DNA from: Pedomonas mirosovicensis
Lineage (GTDB): Bacteria > Pseudomonadota > Alphaproteobacteria > Sphingomonadales > Sphingomonadaceae
DNA length: 64,000 bases
Direction: 5' to 3'
Assembly (NCBI RefSeq): GCF_022569295.1
Contig: NZ_JAKFIA010000001.1
Coordinates: 2,247,001-2,311,000 of the forward strand
The stretch's first letter is position 1; each line of letters opens with the position of its first letter. Shown here piece after piece: positions 56,483 through 64,000 of the stretch. Both the position numbers and the translations under genes were made by a program. The notes beneath the pieces were generated by a model. The model was given only the letters and a program-made list of their open reading frames with translations, searched no databases and was not told where the DNA came from.

Positions 56483-57343
56483 TCAGGCCGCGAAGACCAC
56501 CGTTTTGCGGCCGTTGAGCATCACGCGGTCTTCGAGGTGATAGCGCACGGCCCGCGCCAGCACGCGGCGTTCGATGTCGCGGCCCTTGCGGACGAGATCT
56601 TCGGCGCCATCGCTGTGGGTGATGCGCTCCACGTCCTGCTCGATGATCGGGCCCTCGTCGAGGTCGGAGGTGACGTAGTGGGCCGTCGCGCCGATCAGCT
56701 TCACGCCGCGCGAGAAGGCCTGATGGTAGGGCCTGGCCCCCTTGAAGCTGGGCAGGAAAGAATGGTGGATGTTAATGCAGCGCCCGGTGAGCTTGGCCGC
56801 CAGCCCATCCGAGAGCACCTGCATGTAGCGGGCCAGCACCACGAGGTCGGTGCCGGTGGTCTTGATGAGGTCCCACAGCTGGGCTTCCTGCTCCAGCTTG
56901 GTCTCGCGGGTGACCGGCAGGTGGTGGAACGGAATGCCCCGGAAATCGAGGTGGGCGTAGGTTTCAACCGGGTGGTTGGCGACGATCGCCGAAATGTCCA
57001 TCGGCAGCTCGCCCGAGCGCCAGCGATAGAGCAGATCGGCGAGGCAGTGGTCGAACTTGGAGGCGAGGATCATCACCCGCCGCCGCTCGGCGCGGTCGCG
57101 CATGGTCCAGGTCATGCCGAAGGGTTCGGCGGCGCTCACGAAGCGCTCCTTGAGGCCGTCCAGCGTCACAGTGTCATCGACCGGGTTGAACAGCACCCGC
57201 ATGAAGAAGCGGCCGCTCTCCAGGTCGTCGAACTGCTGGGCATCGAGGATGTTGCACCGGTTCTCGAACAGGAAGGTGGCAACGGCGGCCACGATGCCGG
57301 GCCGGTTGGGGCAGGAGAGCGTGAGGGCAAATTCCGTATGCAT
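56483..57343 (-). CDS. purU: Formyltetrahydrofolate deformylase
   Basis: This 286-residue protein has an N-terminal ACT domain ([20 protein letters not shown]) and a formyltransferase-fold C-terminus with [39 protein letters not shown], the catalytic [20 protein letters not shown] and [20 protein letters not shown]. It hydrolyses 10-formyl-THF to formate and THF, balancing one-carbon pools and feeding PurT. Its length is standard. Confidence 0.96.
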   Translation of the reverse strand: MHTEFALTLSCPNRPGIVAAVATFLFENRCNILDAQQFDDLESGRFFMRVLFNPVDDTVTLDGLKERFVSAAEPFGMTWTMRDRAERRRVMILASKFDHCLADLLYRWRSGELPMDISAIVANHPVETYAHLDFRGIPFHHLPVTRETKLEQEAQLWDLIKTTGTDLVVLARYMQVLSDGLAAKLTGRCINIHHSFLPSFKGARPYHQAFSRGVKLIGATAHYVTSDLDEGPIIEQDVERITHSDGAEDLVRKGRDIERRVLARAVRYHLEDRVMLNGRKTVVFAA

Positions 57344-57435
57344 GGAGCCAGACTTAGCATTCCCACCCTGTAAGAAAAGCGAAAATTTCCGGCTTTTCTC
57401 GCAATGGAATTACCCCACCTCCCAGACGATCCGCT

Positions 57436-58122
57436 TCAAGCAATCCGGTGGCGCAGCACGTCCAGTCCATCAATGCCGCACTCGATCACGTCGCCCGGCA
57501 CGACAGGGCCAACGCCCGCGGGCGTGCCGGTGAAGATGAGATCGCCCGCCTGCAGCGCGAACAGGGTGGAGAGTTCGGCGATGACCTCAGGCACGGACCA
57601 GATCATGTCCGCCACGTCGCCCTGCTGGCGCGTCTCCCCGTTCACCTTCAGCCAGATCGCACCCCGGCGGATGTGGCCCACCTCGTCGGTGCGGTGGATG
57701 GCCGAGAGCGGCGCGGAGTGGTCGAACCCCTTGGCGGTGTCCCACGGGCGGCCCTGCTTCTTGGCCTCGGCCTGCAGGTCGCGGCGGGTGAGGTCGTTGC
57801 CGACGGCGTAGCCGTAGATCAGCCCCTCGGCTTCCTCCACGGAGAGGTTGCGCCCGCCCTTTGCCAGCGCCACCACCAGCTCCACCTCGTAGTGCAGGTT
57901 CTGGGTGCGCGGCGGATAGGGCACGTCGCACCCGTTCTCCACCAGCGCGTCGGCCGGCTTGGCGAAGAAGAAGGGCGGCTCGCGGTTGGGATCATGCCCC
58001 ATCTCGCGGGCGTGTTCGGCGTAGTTGCGGGCAACGCAGAAGATCCGCCGCACCGGGAAGCGGGCCTCGGAGCCGGAGATGGCGGCAGAGGGCCGCTCGC
58101 CCAGATCAAGCACATAACGCAT
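57436..58122 (-). CDS. Fumarylacetoacetate hydrolase family protein
   Basis: This 228-residue FAH-fold enzyme shows [53 protein letters not shown] (metal-binding Glu) and [20 protein letters not shown], then [20 protein letters not shown]. Small FAH proteins include fumarylpyruvate hydrolase and acylpyruvases such as YcgM/FAHD1; specificity is not clear. Its start overlaps the folK end by 17 bases, so translation is likely coupled. Confidence 0.9.
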   Translation of the reverse strand: MRYVLDLGERPSAAISGSEARFPVRRIFCVARNYAEHAREMGHDPNREPPFFFAKPADALVENGCDVPYPPRTQNLHYEVELVVALAKGGRNLSVEEAEGLIYGYAVGNDLTRRDLQAEAKKQGRPWDTAKGFDHSAPLSAIHRTDEVGHIRRGAIWLKVNGETRQQGDVADMIWSVPEVIAELSTLFALQAGDLIFTGTPAGVGPVVPGDVIECGIDGLDVLRHRIA

Positions 58123-58831
58123 TGGTGATTTCCCCCTGTTCTTCCTGCCACGCCGGCGCGGGCATCCGCCTGCCCCGGTTGAAGGGCACGGCCTGCCCCG
58201 GCAATTCCGTCTCTCCCCGGCCCGTCTCTTCCCGGCTGCGGGCGGGCGGGCGCTCCTGTTTGCGGCCGAGCGGCACCACCTCCGCCGTCAGCGTGCCGGG
58301 CAGCGTGCGGCTGGGCTCGACGGCGCGGATGGATTTCGCATCCCCCACCCGGGCCGCCAGCTGGCGCACGGTGAGGTTCAGCGCCGGATGCCGCCAGTCG
58401 GGCGCGATGTCGGAGAGCGGGCGCAGCACGAAGGCGCGCGTGTGGGCGGCGCGGTGCGGCACCGCAAGGCCGTGGCCGTGCGTCCACCCCAGGCGGCCGG
58501 GCACAATGGACTGGCCGTAGCCGATGATGTCCAGATCAAGCACGCGCGGGCCCCAGTGGATCTTGCCCTTGGGGCCGAAGGCGCGCTCCAGCCGCTTCAA
58601 GAGTGCCAGCAGTTCCTCCGGCGACAGACGGGTGCGGGCGCGCACGGCGGCGTTGACGTAGGCGGGCTGGGGCGGGCCCAGCGGCGCGGTGTGGTACAGA
58701 CGCGAGACGGCTTCGATCTTGATACCGGCTCCGGCCATGGCGCGAACGGCGGCGCGCACCACCTGGGCGGGGGTGCCATGGCGGCGATGACGTCGGTTCG
58801 ACCCGATTGCGATGAGAACGGTTGTCTCCAT
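58106..58831 (-). CDS. folK: HPPK: 2-amino-4-hydroxy-6-hydroxymethyldihydropteridine diphosphokinase
   Basis: This 241-residue protein has [46 protein letters not shown]-like [20 protein letters not shown] and [20 protein letters not shown], the HPPK signatures. It transfers pyrophosphate from ATP in folate synthesis. A C-terminal extension of about 70 residues (from about 170) is unusual and rich in Arg/Glu/Pro; it overlaps the next gene. Confidence 0.93.
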   Translation of the reverse strand: METTVLIAIGSNRRHRRHGTPAQVVRAAVRAMAGAGIKIEAVSRLYHTAPLGPPQPAYVNAAVRARTRLSPEELLALLKRLERAFGPKGKIHWGPRVLDLDIIGYGQSIVPGRLGWTHGHGLAVPHRAAHTRAFVLRPLSDIAPDWRHPALNLTVRQLAARVGDAKSIRAVEPSRTLPGTLTAEVVPLGRKQERPPARSREETGRGETELPGQAVPFNRGRRMPAPAWQEEQGEITNALCA

Positions 58832-58858
58832 GATCCCCGCCCCCTATTCCACTCTGCC

Positions 58859-59503
58859 ATGACCGACAAGCTCAACATCACCGAACCGTCGCACGATTGC
58901 CCCCTTTGCCCGCGTCTGGCGGAATTTCGGGCGCTCAACCGTCAGCGCATCCCCCACGGCTTCAACGGGCCCGTGCCCGGCTGGGGCGATCCCAACGCCC
59001 AGCTGCTGATCGTCGGGCTGGCCCCCGGCCTGCACGGCGCCAACACCACGGGCCGCCCCTTCACCGGCGACTACGCGGGCGACCTGCTCTACGCCACGCT
59101 GCTGAAATACGGCCTGGCCGAGGGCGAGTATCTGGAGCGGCCGGACGACGGGCTGACCCTCAAGAACAGCTTCATCGCCAACGCGGTGCGCTGCGTGCCG
59201 CCCGAGAACAAGCCGACCACCGCTGAAATCCATACCTGCCGACCCTTCCTCGAAAGCCAGATCGATCGGCTTCCCCGTCTCAAGGTGATGCTGGCGCTGG
59301 GCACCATCGCCCACCAGTCCACCATCAAGGCGGCAGGCGGCAAGCTGCCCAAGTACAAGTTCGCCCACGGCGCGGTTCACAAACTGCCCTCCGGCGTGCT
59401 GCTGGTCGATAGCTACCACTGCTCGCGTTACAACACCAATACCGGACGCCTCACCACCGAAATGTTCGAGGCGGTGTTCGAGCAGATCACGGAGCTGCTT
59501 TAA
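58859..59503 (+). CDS. Uracil-DNA glycosylase superfamily, family 5-like (UDGb)
   Basis: This 214-residue protein has a Cys pair CPLCPRLAEFR (Fe-S ligands), LLIVGLAPGLHGANTTGRPF with TGDYAGDLLY, FIANAVRCVPPENKPTTAEI and the C-terminal SYHCSRYNTNTGRLT. These features suit the Fe-S family-5 glycosylases that remove uracil and related bases. The start at 58859 avoids a long antisense extension over folK. Confidence 0.88.
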   Translation: MTDKLNITEPSHDCPLCPRLAEFRALNRQRIPHGFNGPVPGWGDPNAQLLIVGLAPGLHGANTTGRPFTGDYAGDLLYATLLKYGLAEGEYLERPDDGLTLKNSFIANAVRCVPPENKPTTAEIHTCRPFLESQIDRLPRLKVMLALGTIAHQSTIKAAGGKLPKYKFAHGAVHKLPSGVLLVDSYHCSRYNTNTGRLTTEMFEAVFEQITELL

Positions 59504-59509
59504 GGGATT

Positions 59510-59680
59510 TATGCAGGGGGATCTCGATCCCCCTGCGACCCCCTTTTTCGTTTTTCGGGCTGTGCGCGCGATGCAGGGCGCGGCCCAATCAAATCAATAT
59601 CAAACGGCCGTGTTTCCAGCACACGCTGGAACCGCGACCGCTCAAACGAACGGGGTTGTAGGGGTCCGAGACCCCTACGA
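59510..59680. repeat. Paired REP/BIME-like palindromes after the glycosylase gene
   Basis: A perfect stem GCAGGGGGATC-TC-GATCCCCCTGC (59513-59536), followed by TTTTTCGTTTTTCGGGC, faces a reversed perfect stem GTAGGGGTC-CGA-GACCCCTAC (59658-59678) preceded by CGAACGGGG. The first could terminate the glycosylase transcript. Confidence 0.65.
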
Positions 59681-59684
59681 AATC

Positions 59685-60392
59685 CTACTCCTCTGAACCC
59701 CCAACACCCTCATCCCCCGCCCACCCGCAGGCTTTGAGCGCATCGGCCATGCCGGGCGGGGGCGGGGCAACCACGGCAATCGGCCGGGAGGTTTCGCTCA
59801 GTTGCAGCGAGACCTCGCGGGCGTGGAGCATGAGGGATGCGCCGGTGGCAACGCCTTCCCCATATTGCACGTCGCCCGCGATGGGGTGGCCGAGGGTGGC
59901 ACAGTGCACGCGCAGCTGGTGGGTGCGGCCGGTCTCAGGCGTCAGTTCGAGCCATGAGCGGCGCTGGCTCTTGCCCAGCACGCGGTAGCGGGTGACGGCG
60001 GGGTCCCCGTCCGCCGCGGCGATCATGCGCCAGCCCGCCGCCTTCGTTGAGATCTTGCGTAGCGGGGCCTCGATGGTGCCCTCGGCCAAGGGCAGATGCC
60101 CCTCGACGACGGCCCAGTAGATTTTTCTCACCCGCCGCTCGGCGAACAAAGCCCCCAGCTGGCGGATGGCCTTGGGGTGCCGCCCGAGCACGAGGCAGCC
60201 GCTGGTGTCCCGGTCCAGCCGGTGGACGGGCTGGGGCAGGCGCTGGAAGCCGAAGGCGAGCAGCGGCAGCCAGTCCTCCAGGCTTTCGGGCGTCTTGGGG
60301 CCGCGATGCACGGCGAGCCCCGCCGGTTTGTTGAGCACGATGACGTGGGCATCGATGTAGAGCACCGCTTGCTCGACCTCGGCCAGCGTCAC
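59685..60392 (-). CDS. RluA-family pseudouridine synthase
   Basis: This 235-residue protein has VIVLNKPAGLAVHRGPKTPE, the catalytic motif PVHRLDRDTSGCLVLGRHPK (active-site Asp), and KIYWAVVEGHLPLAEGTIEA. Further on are LTPETGRTHQLRVHCATLGH and IAGDVQYGEG. It isomerises uridine to pseudouridine in rRNA or tRNA; the target is not determined. It lacks an S4 domain. The start is taken as GTG at 60392 (VTLAEVEQAVLYIDAHV); the frame stays open upstream to 60602 across the rimO promoter. Confidence 0.9.
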   Translation of the reverse strand: MTLAEVEQAVLYIDAHVIVLNKPAGLAVHRGPKTPESLEDWLPLLAFGFQRLPQPVHRLDRDTSGCLVLGRHPKAIRQLGALFAERRVRKIYWAVVEGHLPLAEGTIEAPLRKISTKAAGWRMIAAADGDPAVTRYRVLGKSQRRSWLELTPETGRTHQLRVHCATLGHPIAGDVQYGEGVATGASLMLHAREVSLQLSETSRPIAVVAPPPPGMADALKACGWAGDEGVGGSEE

Positions 60393-60501
60393 CCCGCCGC
60401 GACCCTCTGGCGCGCGTGGGCCATTGCGGTTATAGGACCGCCCAGATTGTTGCCCGTTTCGGCGCGCCTTGCCGCGCCCTGCCCGATTTAAGGCTTTTTG
60501 C

Positions 60502-61848
60502 ATGTCCGCCACACCCAAGACCCTGCCGACGCCGCCCAAAGTCGGCCTCGTCTCTCTAGGCTGTCCGAAGGCTCTGGTCGACTCCGAACGGATTCTGACC
60601 AAACTGCGCTCGGACGGCTACCAGATCAGCCCTGACTATGACGGCGCGGACGTGGTGCTGGTCAACACCTGCGGCTTCCTCGACAGCGCGAAGGAAGAGT
60701 CGCTGGAGGCGATCGGCGAGGCCATCAACGAGAACGGCAAGGTGATCGTCACCGGCTGCCTCGGCAAGGAAGCGGAGATGATCCGCGAGCGCTTCCCGGA
60801 CGTGCTCGCCATCACCGGCCCGCAGCAATATGAAGAGGTGGTGGGCGCGGTGCACAATGTGGTGTCGCCGTCGCTGGGGCAGTATGTCGACCTGGTGCCG
60901 GCGCAGGGCATCAAGCTGACCCCGCGCCACTACAGCTATCTGAAGATCTCCGAAGGGTGCAACCACCGCTGCACCTTCTGCATCATCCCCTCCATTCGCG
61001 GCGACCTCGCCTCCCGCCCGGTCAACGCCGTGCTGCGCGAGGCGGAAAAGCTGGTGGCGGCGGGCTCGAAGGAGCTGCTGGTCATCAGCCAGGACACCTC
61101 CGCCTATGGCCTCGACCTCAAACACGCCACCGCGCCGTGGAAGGGCCGGGAGGTGCGCGCGCACATGACCGACCTTGCCCGCGAGCTGGGCGAACTCGGC
61201 GCATGGGTGCGGCTGCACTATGTCTACCCCTACCCGCATGTGGACGAGGTGATCCCGCTGATGGCGGAGGGCAAAATTCTGCCTTACCTGGACATTCCCT
61301 TCCAGCACGCCTCGCCGCAAGTGCTGAAGAACATGCGCCGCCCGGCCAACACCGGCAAGGTGCTGGACCGCATCAAGCGCTGGCGGGACATCTGCCCGGA
61401 TATCACGCTGCGTTCCACCTTCATCGTCGGCTTCCCCGGCGAGACGGAGGAGGACGTGGACTACCTGCTCGACTGGCTGTCCGAAGCCCAGCTCGACCGC
61501 ATCGGCTGCTTCAAGTACGAGGCCGTGGAGGGCGCGACGGCCAACGACCTGCCGGGCGCGGTGCCGGAAGAGGTGAAGCAGGAGCGCTGGGAGCGGTTCA
61601 TGGCCCACCAGCAGGCGATTTCCGCCGCCAAGCTGGAAGCCAAGATCGGCACCACCGTCGAAATGATTATCGACGAGGCCGACGACGAGGGCGGCGCCTC
61701 CGGCCGCTCCAAGGCCGACGCGCCGGATATCGACGGACAGGTGCATCTGCGCGACGCCCACGGGCTCAAGGTAGGTGACATCGTTTCGGTGCTTGTCGAA
61801 GATGCGGACGAGTACGATCTCTATGGCGTGCCCGTAACGGCCGGCTAA
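60502..61848 (+). CDS. rimO: Ribosomal protein S12 methylthiotransferase
   Basis: This 448-residue radical-SAM enzyme has an N-terminal UPF0004 domain with [20 protein letters not shown] and [20 protein letters not shown]. The radical SAM CxxxCxxC is in [17 protein letters not shown], and a C-terminal TRAM domain is also present. It methylthiolates Asp of ribosomal protein S12. The ATG at 60502 gives the standard start; it is divergent from the pseudouridine synthase gene. Confidence 0.97.
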   Translation: MSATPKTLPTPPKVGLVSLGCPKALVDSERILTKLRSDGYQISPDYDGADVVLVNTCGFLDSAKEESLEAIGEAINENGKVIVTGCLGKEAEMIRERFPDVLAITGPQQYEEVVGAVHNVVSPSLGQYVDLVPAQGIKLTPRHYSYLKISEGCNHRCTFCIIPSIRGDLASRPVNAVLREAEKLVAAGSKELLVISQDTSAYGLDLKHATAPWKGREVRAHMTDLARELGELGAWVRLHYVYPYPHVDEVIPLMAEGKILPYLDIPFQHASPQVLKNMRRPANTGKVLDRIKRWRDICPDITLRSTFIVGFPGETEEDVDYLLDWLSEAQLDRIGCFKYEAVEGATANDLPGAVPEEVKQERWERFMAHQQAISAAKLEAKIGTTVEMIIDEADDEGGASGRSKADAPDIDGQVHLRDAHGLKVGDIVSVLVEDADEYDLYGVPVTAG

Positions 61849-61888
61849 GCGATCGAAGCCAGCCGGCGTAACAGAGGAGGAGCGAGGC

Positions 61889-63274
61889 GTGTTTCAGGAT
61901 CTGGTCGAAACCGACAGCCAACAGGACGCCATCCCCCTCTGGGTGACAGACGACGCAGGCTTTGCCGCCTGGGCGGAGGCGCAGGGCGAGCACGCGCGCC
62001 GCTGGATCGAGGCGAGCGACTTCAAACCCAAGGCCGGTGAATTGCTGCTGCTGCCCGGCGCTGACGGCCAACCGGCAGGCGCGGTGCTGGGCGTCGGCAA
62101 GGCGGACAGGCTCGGGCCCTGGGATCTGGCCCCTGCGAGCGCCAAGCTCCCCGCCGGGCGCTACCGGCTGATGGCGGAGGGCGCAAGCCTTGGCCACAGC
62201 CTCGTCGGCTGGATGCTCGCCCACTACCGGTTCGACCGCTACAAGTCCGAGCAGAACGGCAGCCAGCCGCGCATTCTCGTGGTGCCGGAAGGCCTGCCGG
62301 TGAAGGAAAGCCTGCGGCTGGCCGAGGCGATCGCGCTGGTGCGCGACCTTGTGAACACCCCCGCCAGCGACATGGGGCCGGAAGCGCTGGCCCAGGCCGT
62401 GCGGGCAAGCGTGGAGCCGTTTGGCGCGAAGGTCCGCGAGATCGTGGGCGATGACCTGCTTGAGGCGGGCTTTCCGGCTGTTCACGCCGTCGGCCGCGCG
62501 TCTTCCCAGCCCCCGCGCCTTCTCGACGTGACCTGGGGCAGCGAGAGCAATCCCAAGCTCACCCTTGTGGGCAAGGGCGTCACCTTCGATACCGGCGGGC
62601 TCGATATCAAGCCGTCCTCCGCCATGCTGCTGATGAAGAAGGACATGGGCGGCGCGGCTCATGCCCTGGCGCTCGCCCGGCTGGTGATGGAGGCCGGGTT
62701 GCCGGTGCGGCTGCGGCTCATCATCCCGGCAGTGGAGAACGCCGTCTCCGGCAATTCCTTCCGCCCCGGCGACATTCTCAAGACCCGAAAAGGCATCTCG
62801 GTTGAGGTCGGCAACACGGATGCCGAGGGCCGCCTCATCCTCTGCGACGCGCTGGCGCTCGCCACCGAGGAGCAGCCGGACCTTTTGCTCGATTTCGCGA
62901 CGCTGACCGGCGCGGCCCGCGTGGCGCTGGGGCCGGAGCTGCCCGCCCTGTTCACGCCCGACGATGCGCTTGCCGCCGACCTTGCCCGCCACGGCGAGGC
63001 GGTTTCCGACCCACTGTGGCGCCTGCCGCTGTGGGAGCCCTACCGCGAAATGCTCAATTCCCCGGTGGCGGATATCAACAACGCGGGCGAAGGCGGCTTC
63101 GCCGGGGCCATTACCGCGGCCTTGTTCCTCCAGCGTTTTGTCCCTCAAGGCACACCTTGGGCGCACTTCGACCTCTACGCCTGGACCAACGCAAACCGCC
63201 CGGCGCGACCAAAAGGCGGTGAAGCGATGATCCTGCGCGCGTGCTGGGCGTTGTTAGCGTCACGATACGCCTGA
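61889..63274 (+). CDS. Leucyl aminopeptidase family (M17) protein
   Basis: This 461-residue protein begins at GTG and has the M17 catalytic domain: LVGKGVTFDTGGLDIKPSSA, MKKDMGGAAHALALARLVME and the signature VGNTDAEGRLILCDALALAT, with metal ligands and active-site Lys and Arg. The N-terminal domain is degenerate, as in the PepB/PepA branch common in alphaproteobacteria. It removes N-terminal amino acids in the cytoplasm. It is followed by MarR and an NlpC/P60-like start, a gene order common in sphingomonads. Confidence 0.93.
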   Translation: MFQDLVETDSQQDAIPLWVTDDAGFAAWAEAQGEHARRWIEASDFKPKAGELLLLPGADGQPAGAVLGVGKADRLGPWDLAPASAKLPAGRYRLMAEGASLGHSLVGWMLAHYRFDRYKSEQNGSQPRILVVPEGLPVKESLRLAEAIALVRDLVNTPASDMGPEALAQAVRASVEPFGAKVREIVGDDLLEAGFPAVHAVGRASSQPPRLLDVTWGSESNPKLTLVGKGVTFDTGGLDIKPSSAMLLMKKDMGGAAHALALARLVMEAGLPVRLRLIIPAVENAVSGNSFRPGDILKTRKGISVEVGNTDAEGRLILCDALALATEEQPDLLLDFATLTGAARVALGPELPALFTPDDALAADLARHGEAVSDPLWRLPLWEPYREMLNSPVADINNAGEGGFAGAITAALFLQRFVPQGTPWAHFDLYAWTNANRPARPKGGEAMILRACWALLASRYA

Positions 63275-63418
63275 CGTTTGGGCGTCTCCGTTTTCTTTTT
63301 CGGCTTTTTTGCGCGTTTTTTTCGTTGGCGCAGGGAGCCACTTGGTGTCGCCGACGTTTTGTTAAGGGACTTTAACGGAATCTGCCCCACCCCCGTGGGC
63401 AGCTTGGAGGAGATGCTC

Positions 63419-63826
63419 ATGGCCCCTAGCTTTGAAAGCGACGACGCGATGATGGCGCCGCTTCGGGAATGGATGCATACCTTGATTAGCTTCGTGCAGT
63501 CCGACCAGCCCGACCTGACCAACCGGCAAATGGCGATCCTGCTGATTGTCTACCTGATGGATGGTCCGCACACGGTGCGGGGCCTGGCTGCCCGACTCAA
63601 GGTGTCAAAGCCCGTCGTCACCCGCGCGCTCAATACCCTGGGGGCGATCGGCTATGTCCGGCGCCAGAAGGATGAATCCGACCTGCGGAATATATTTGTT
63701 GAAAGAACCGAGGCAGGTCATGCATTCCTTCGGGAATATGCCGAACGGATCACAGCCTCGCGGGCCTATGCCAACCAGCCAAGGGAAAACCACGCCGGAC
63801 AGGGCATCCGCCCCACCCTTGAATAG
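63419..63826 (+). CDS. MarR family transcriptional regulator
   Basis: This 135-residue winged-helix protein has NRQMAILLIVYLMDGPHTVR, GLAARLKVSKPVVTRALNTL and IGYVRRQKDESDLRNIFVER, the MarR core. The ATG at 63419 follows GGAGG by eight bases. It is 144 bases from the upstream aminopeptidase and ten bases from the next start, so it may be cotranscribed with the NlpC/P60-like gene. Confidence 0.9.
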   Translation: MAPSFESDDAMMAPLREWMHTLISFVQSDQPDLTNRQMAILLIVYLMDGPHTVRGLAARLKVSKPVVTRALNTLGAIGYVRRQKDESDLRNIFVERTEAGHAFLREYAERITASRAYANQPRENHAGQGIRPTLE

Positions 63827-63836
63827 TCGGGCGCAT

Positions 63837-64000
63837 GTGACCCGCCGCAGCGAGTCCCTCGACCTGAGGGTGGTCGCCTGGCGGCCCGACCTTGCCGACG
63901 TGCGGCTCTATGGCCAGCTGGCGGCGCACAGCTATGTGGAGCCCGCGCCCGCCACCTGCCGCGTGCCGGTGGCCGCCGTGCGGCGCGCGCCGGACAGGGA
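63837..64000 (+). CDS. Probable NlpC/P60 family peptidase, partial (N-terminus)
   Basis: GTG at 63837 opens VTRRSESLDLRVVAWRPDLA followed by DVRLYGQLAAHSYVEPAPA; 54 codons are visible before the right edge. This matches the N-terminal region of the SH3-NlpC/P60 peptidases that often follow a MarR gene and a leucyl aminopeptidase in sphingomonads. The catalytic domain lies outside the window, so the call rests on the N-terminus and gene order. Confidence 0.6.
   Translation, partial: MTRRSESLDLRVVAWRPDLADVRLYGQLAAHSYVEPAPATCRVPVAAVRRAPDR

Overview
The window is GC-rich DNA of alphaproteobacterial character, most likely from a member of the Sphingomonadales or a close relative. This is an inference from gene content and order: recJ, glpX, hom and an alanine/LL-DAP-type aminotransferase in a row divergent from a class I PHA synthase; xseB-ispA-coaD-ppiA beside tgt-queA; a leucyl aminopeptidase followed by a MarR regulator and an NlpC/P60-like start; membrane PQQ glucose dehydrogenase with an OprB-type porin; and three Lrp/AsnC regulators. 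About 67 genes are supported. There is no prophage, integrase, insertion sequence, CRISPR array or rRNA operon. Two tRNA genes are present: Glu(UUC) and a CAU tRNA, probably Ile2.

Layout. 1-5.0 kb: the start of a branched-chain 2-oxoacid dehydrogenase E1, a divergent Lrp regulator, an XRE regulator, a small ORF, a TonB-dependent receptor and a second Lrp regulator. 5.2-12.3 kb: a homodimeric 2-oxoacid dehydrogenase E1 (MdeB/AceE-like), an acyltransferase-type membrane protein, a trypsin-like protease paired with a Trypco1-type protein, OsmC and glutaryl-CoA dehydrogenase. 12.4-21 kb: a vitamin B12 uptake region (btuFCD and btuB, each behind its own cobalamin riboswitch) enclosing small secreted or low-complexity proteins and a PEP-CTERM protein. 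21-26 kb: a patatin phospholipase, a diguanylate cyclase and unknown proteins. 26-34.5 kb: tRNA-Glu, recJ, glpX, hom, aminotransferase, phaC. 34.6-44.9 kb: porin and gcd, GNAT, tgt-queA, an unknown gene pair, ppiA-coaD-ispA-xseB, tRNA. 45-53.5 kb: polysaccharide deacetylase, lipoprotein, aspartate aminotransferase, msrPQ, a candidate sRNA, LysR, trxB and a degenerate kinase-like gene. 53.6-64 kb: Lrp, Rrf2, host-attachment-type protein, purU, FAH hydrolase, folK, uracil-DNA glycosylase, RluA-type synthase, rimO, leucyl aminopeptidase, MarR and the start of an NlpC/P60-like gene.

How genes work together. Two Lrp-type regulators each sit divergent from an E1 gene with an inverted repeat between them, which suggests substrate-sensing control of branched-chain and 2-oxobutyrate/pyruvate-type oxidation. 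BtuB imports B12 across the outer membrane and BtuFCD across the inner membrane, and both transcripts should be shut off by cobalamin. Gcd oxidises glucose in the periplasm and the neighbouring porin would admit the sugar. MsrPQ and TrxB belong to thiol/methionine repair.

Most interesting signals. (1) A probable small RNA on the minus strand near 50.04-50.20 kb has three successive hairpins, each with a C-rich anti-Shine-Dalgarno loop, and an intrinsic terminator. (2) A family of REP/BIME-like intergenic palindromes has covarying stems and is often paired head to head. (3) A trypsin-like protease/Trypco1 pair is preceded by a 26-bp tandem repeat. (4) Five genes are interrupted or extended by single-base changes that all fall in homopolymer runs, which points to sequencing error rather than gene decay.
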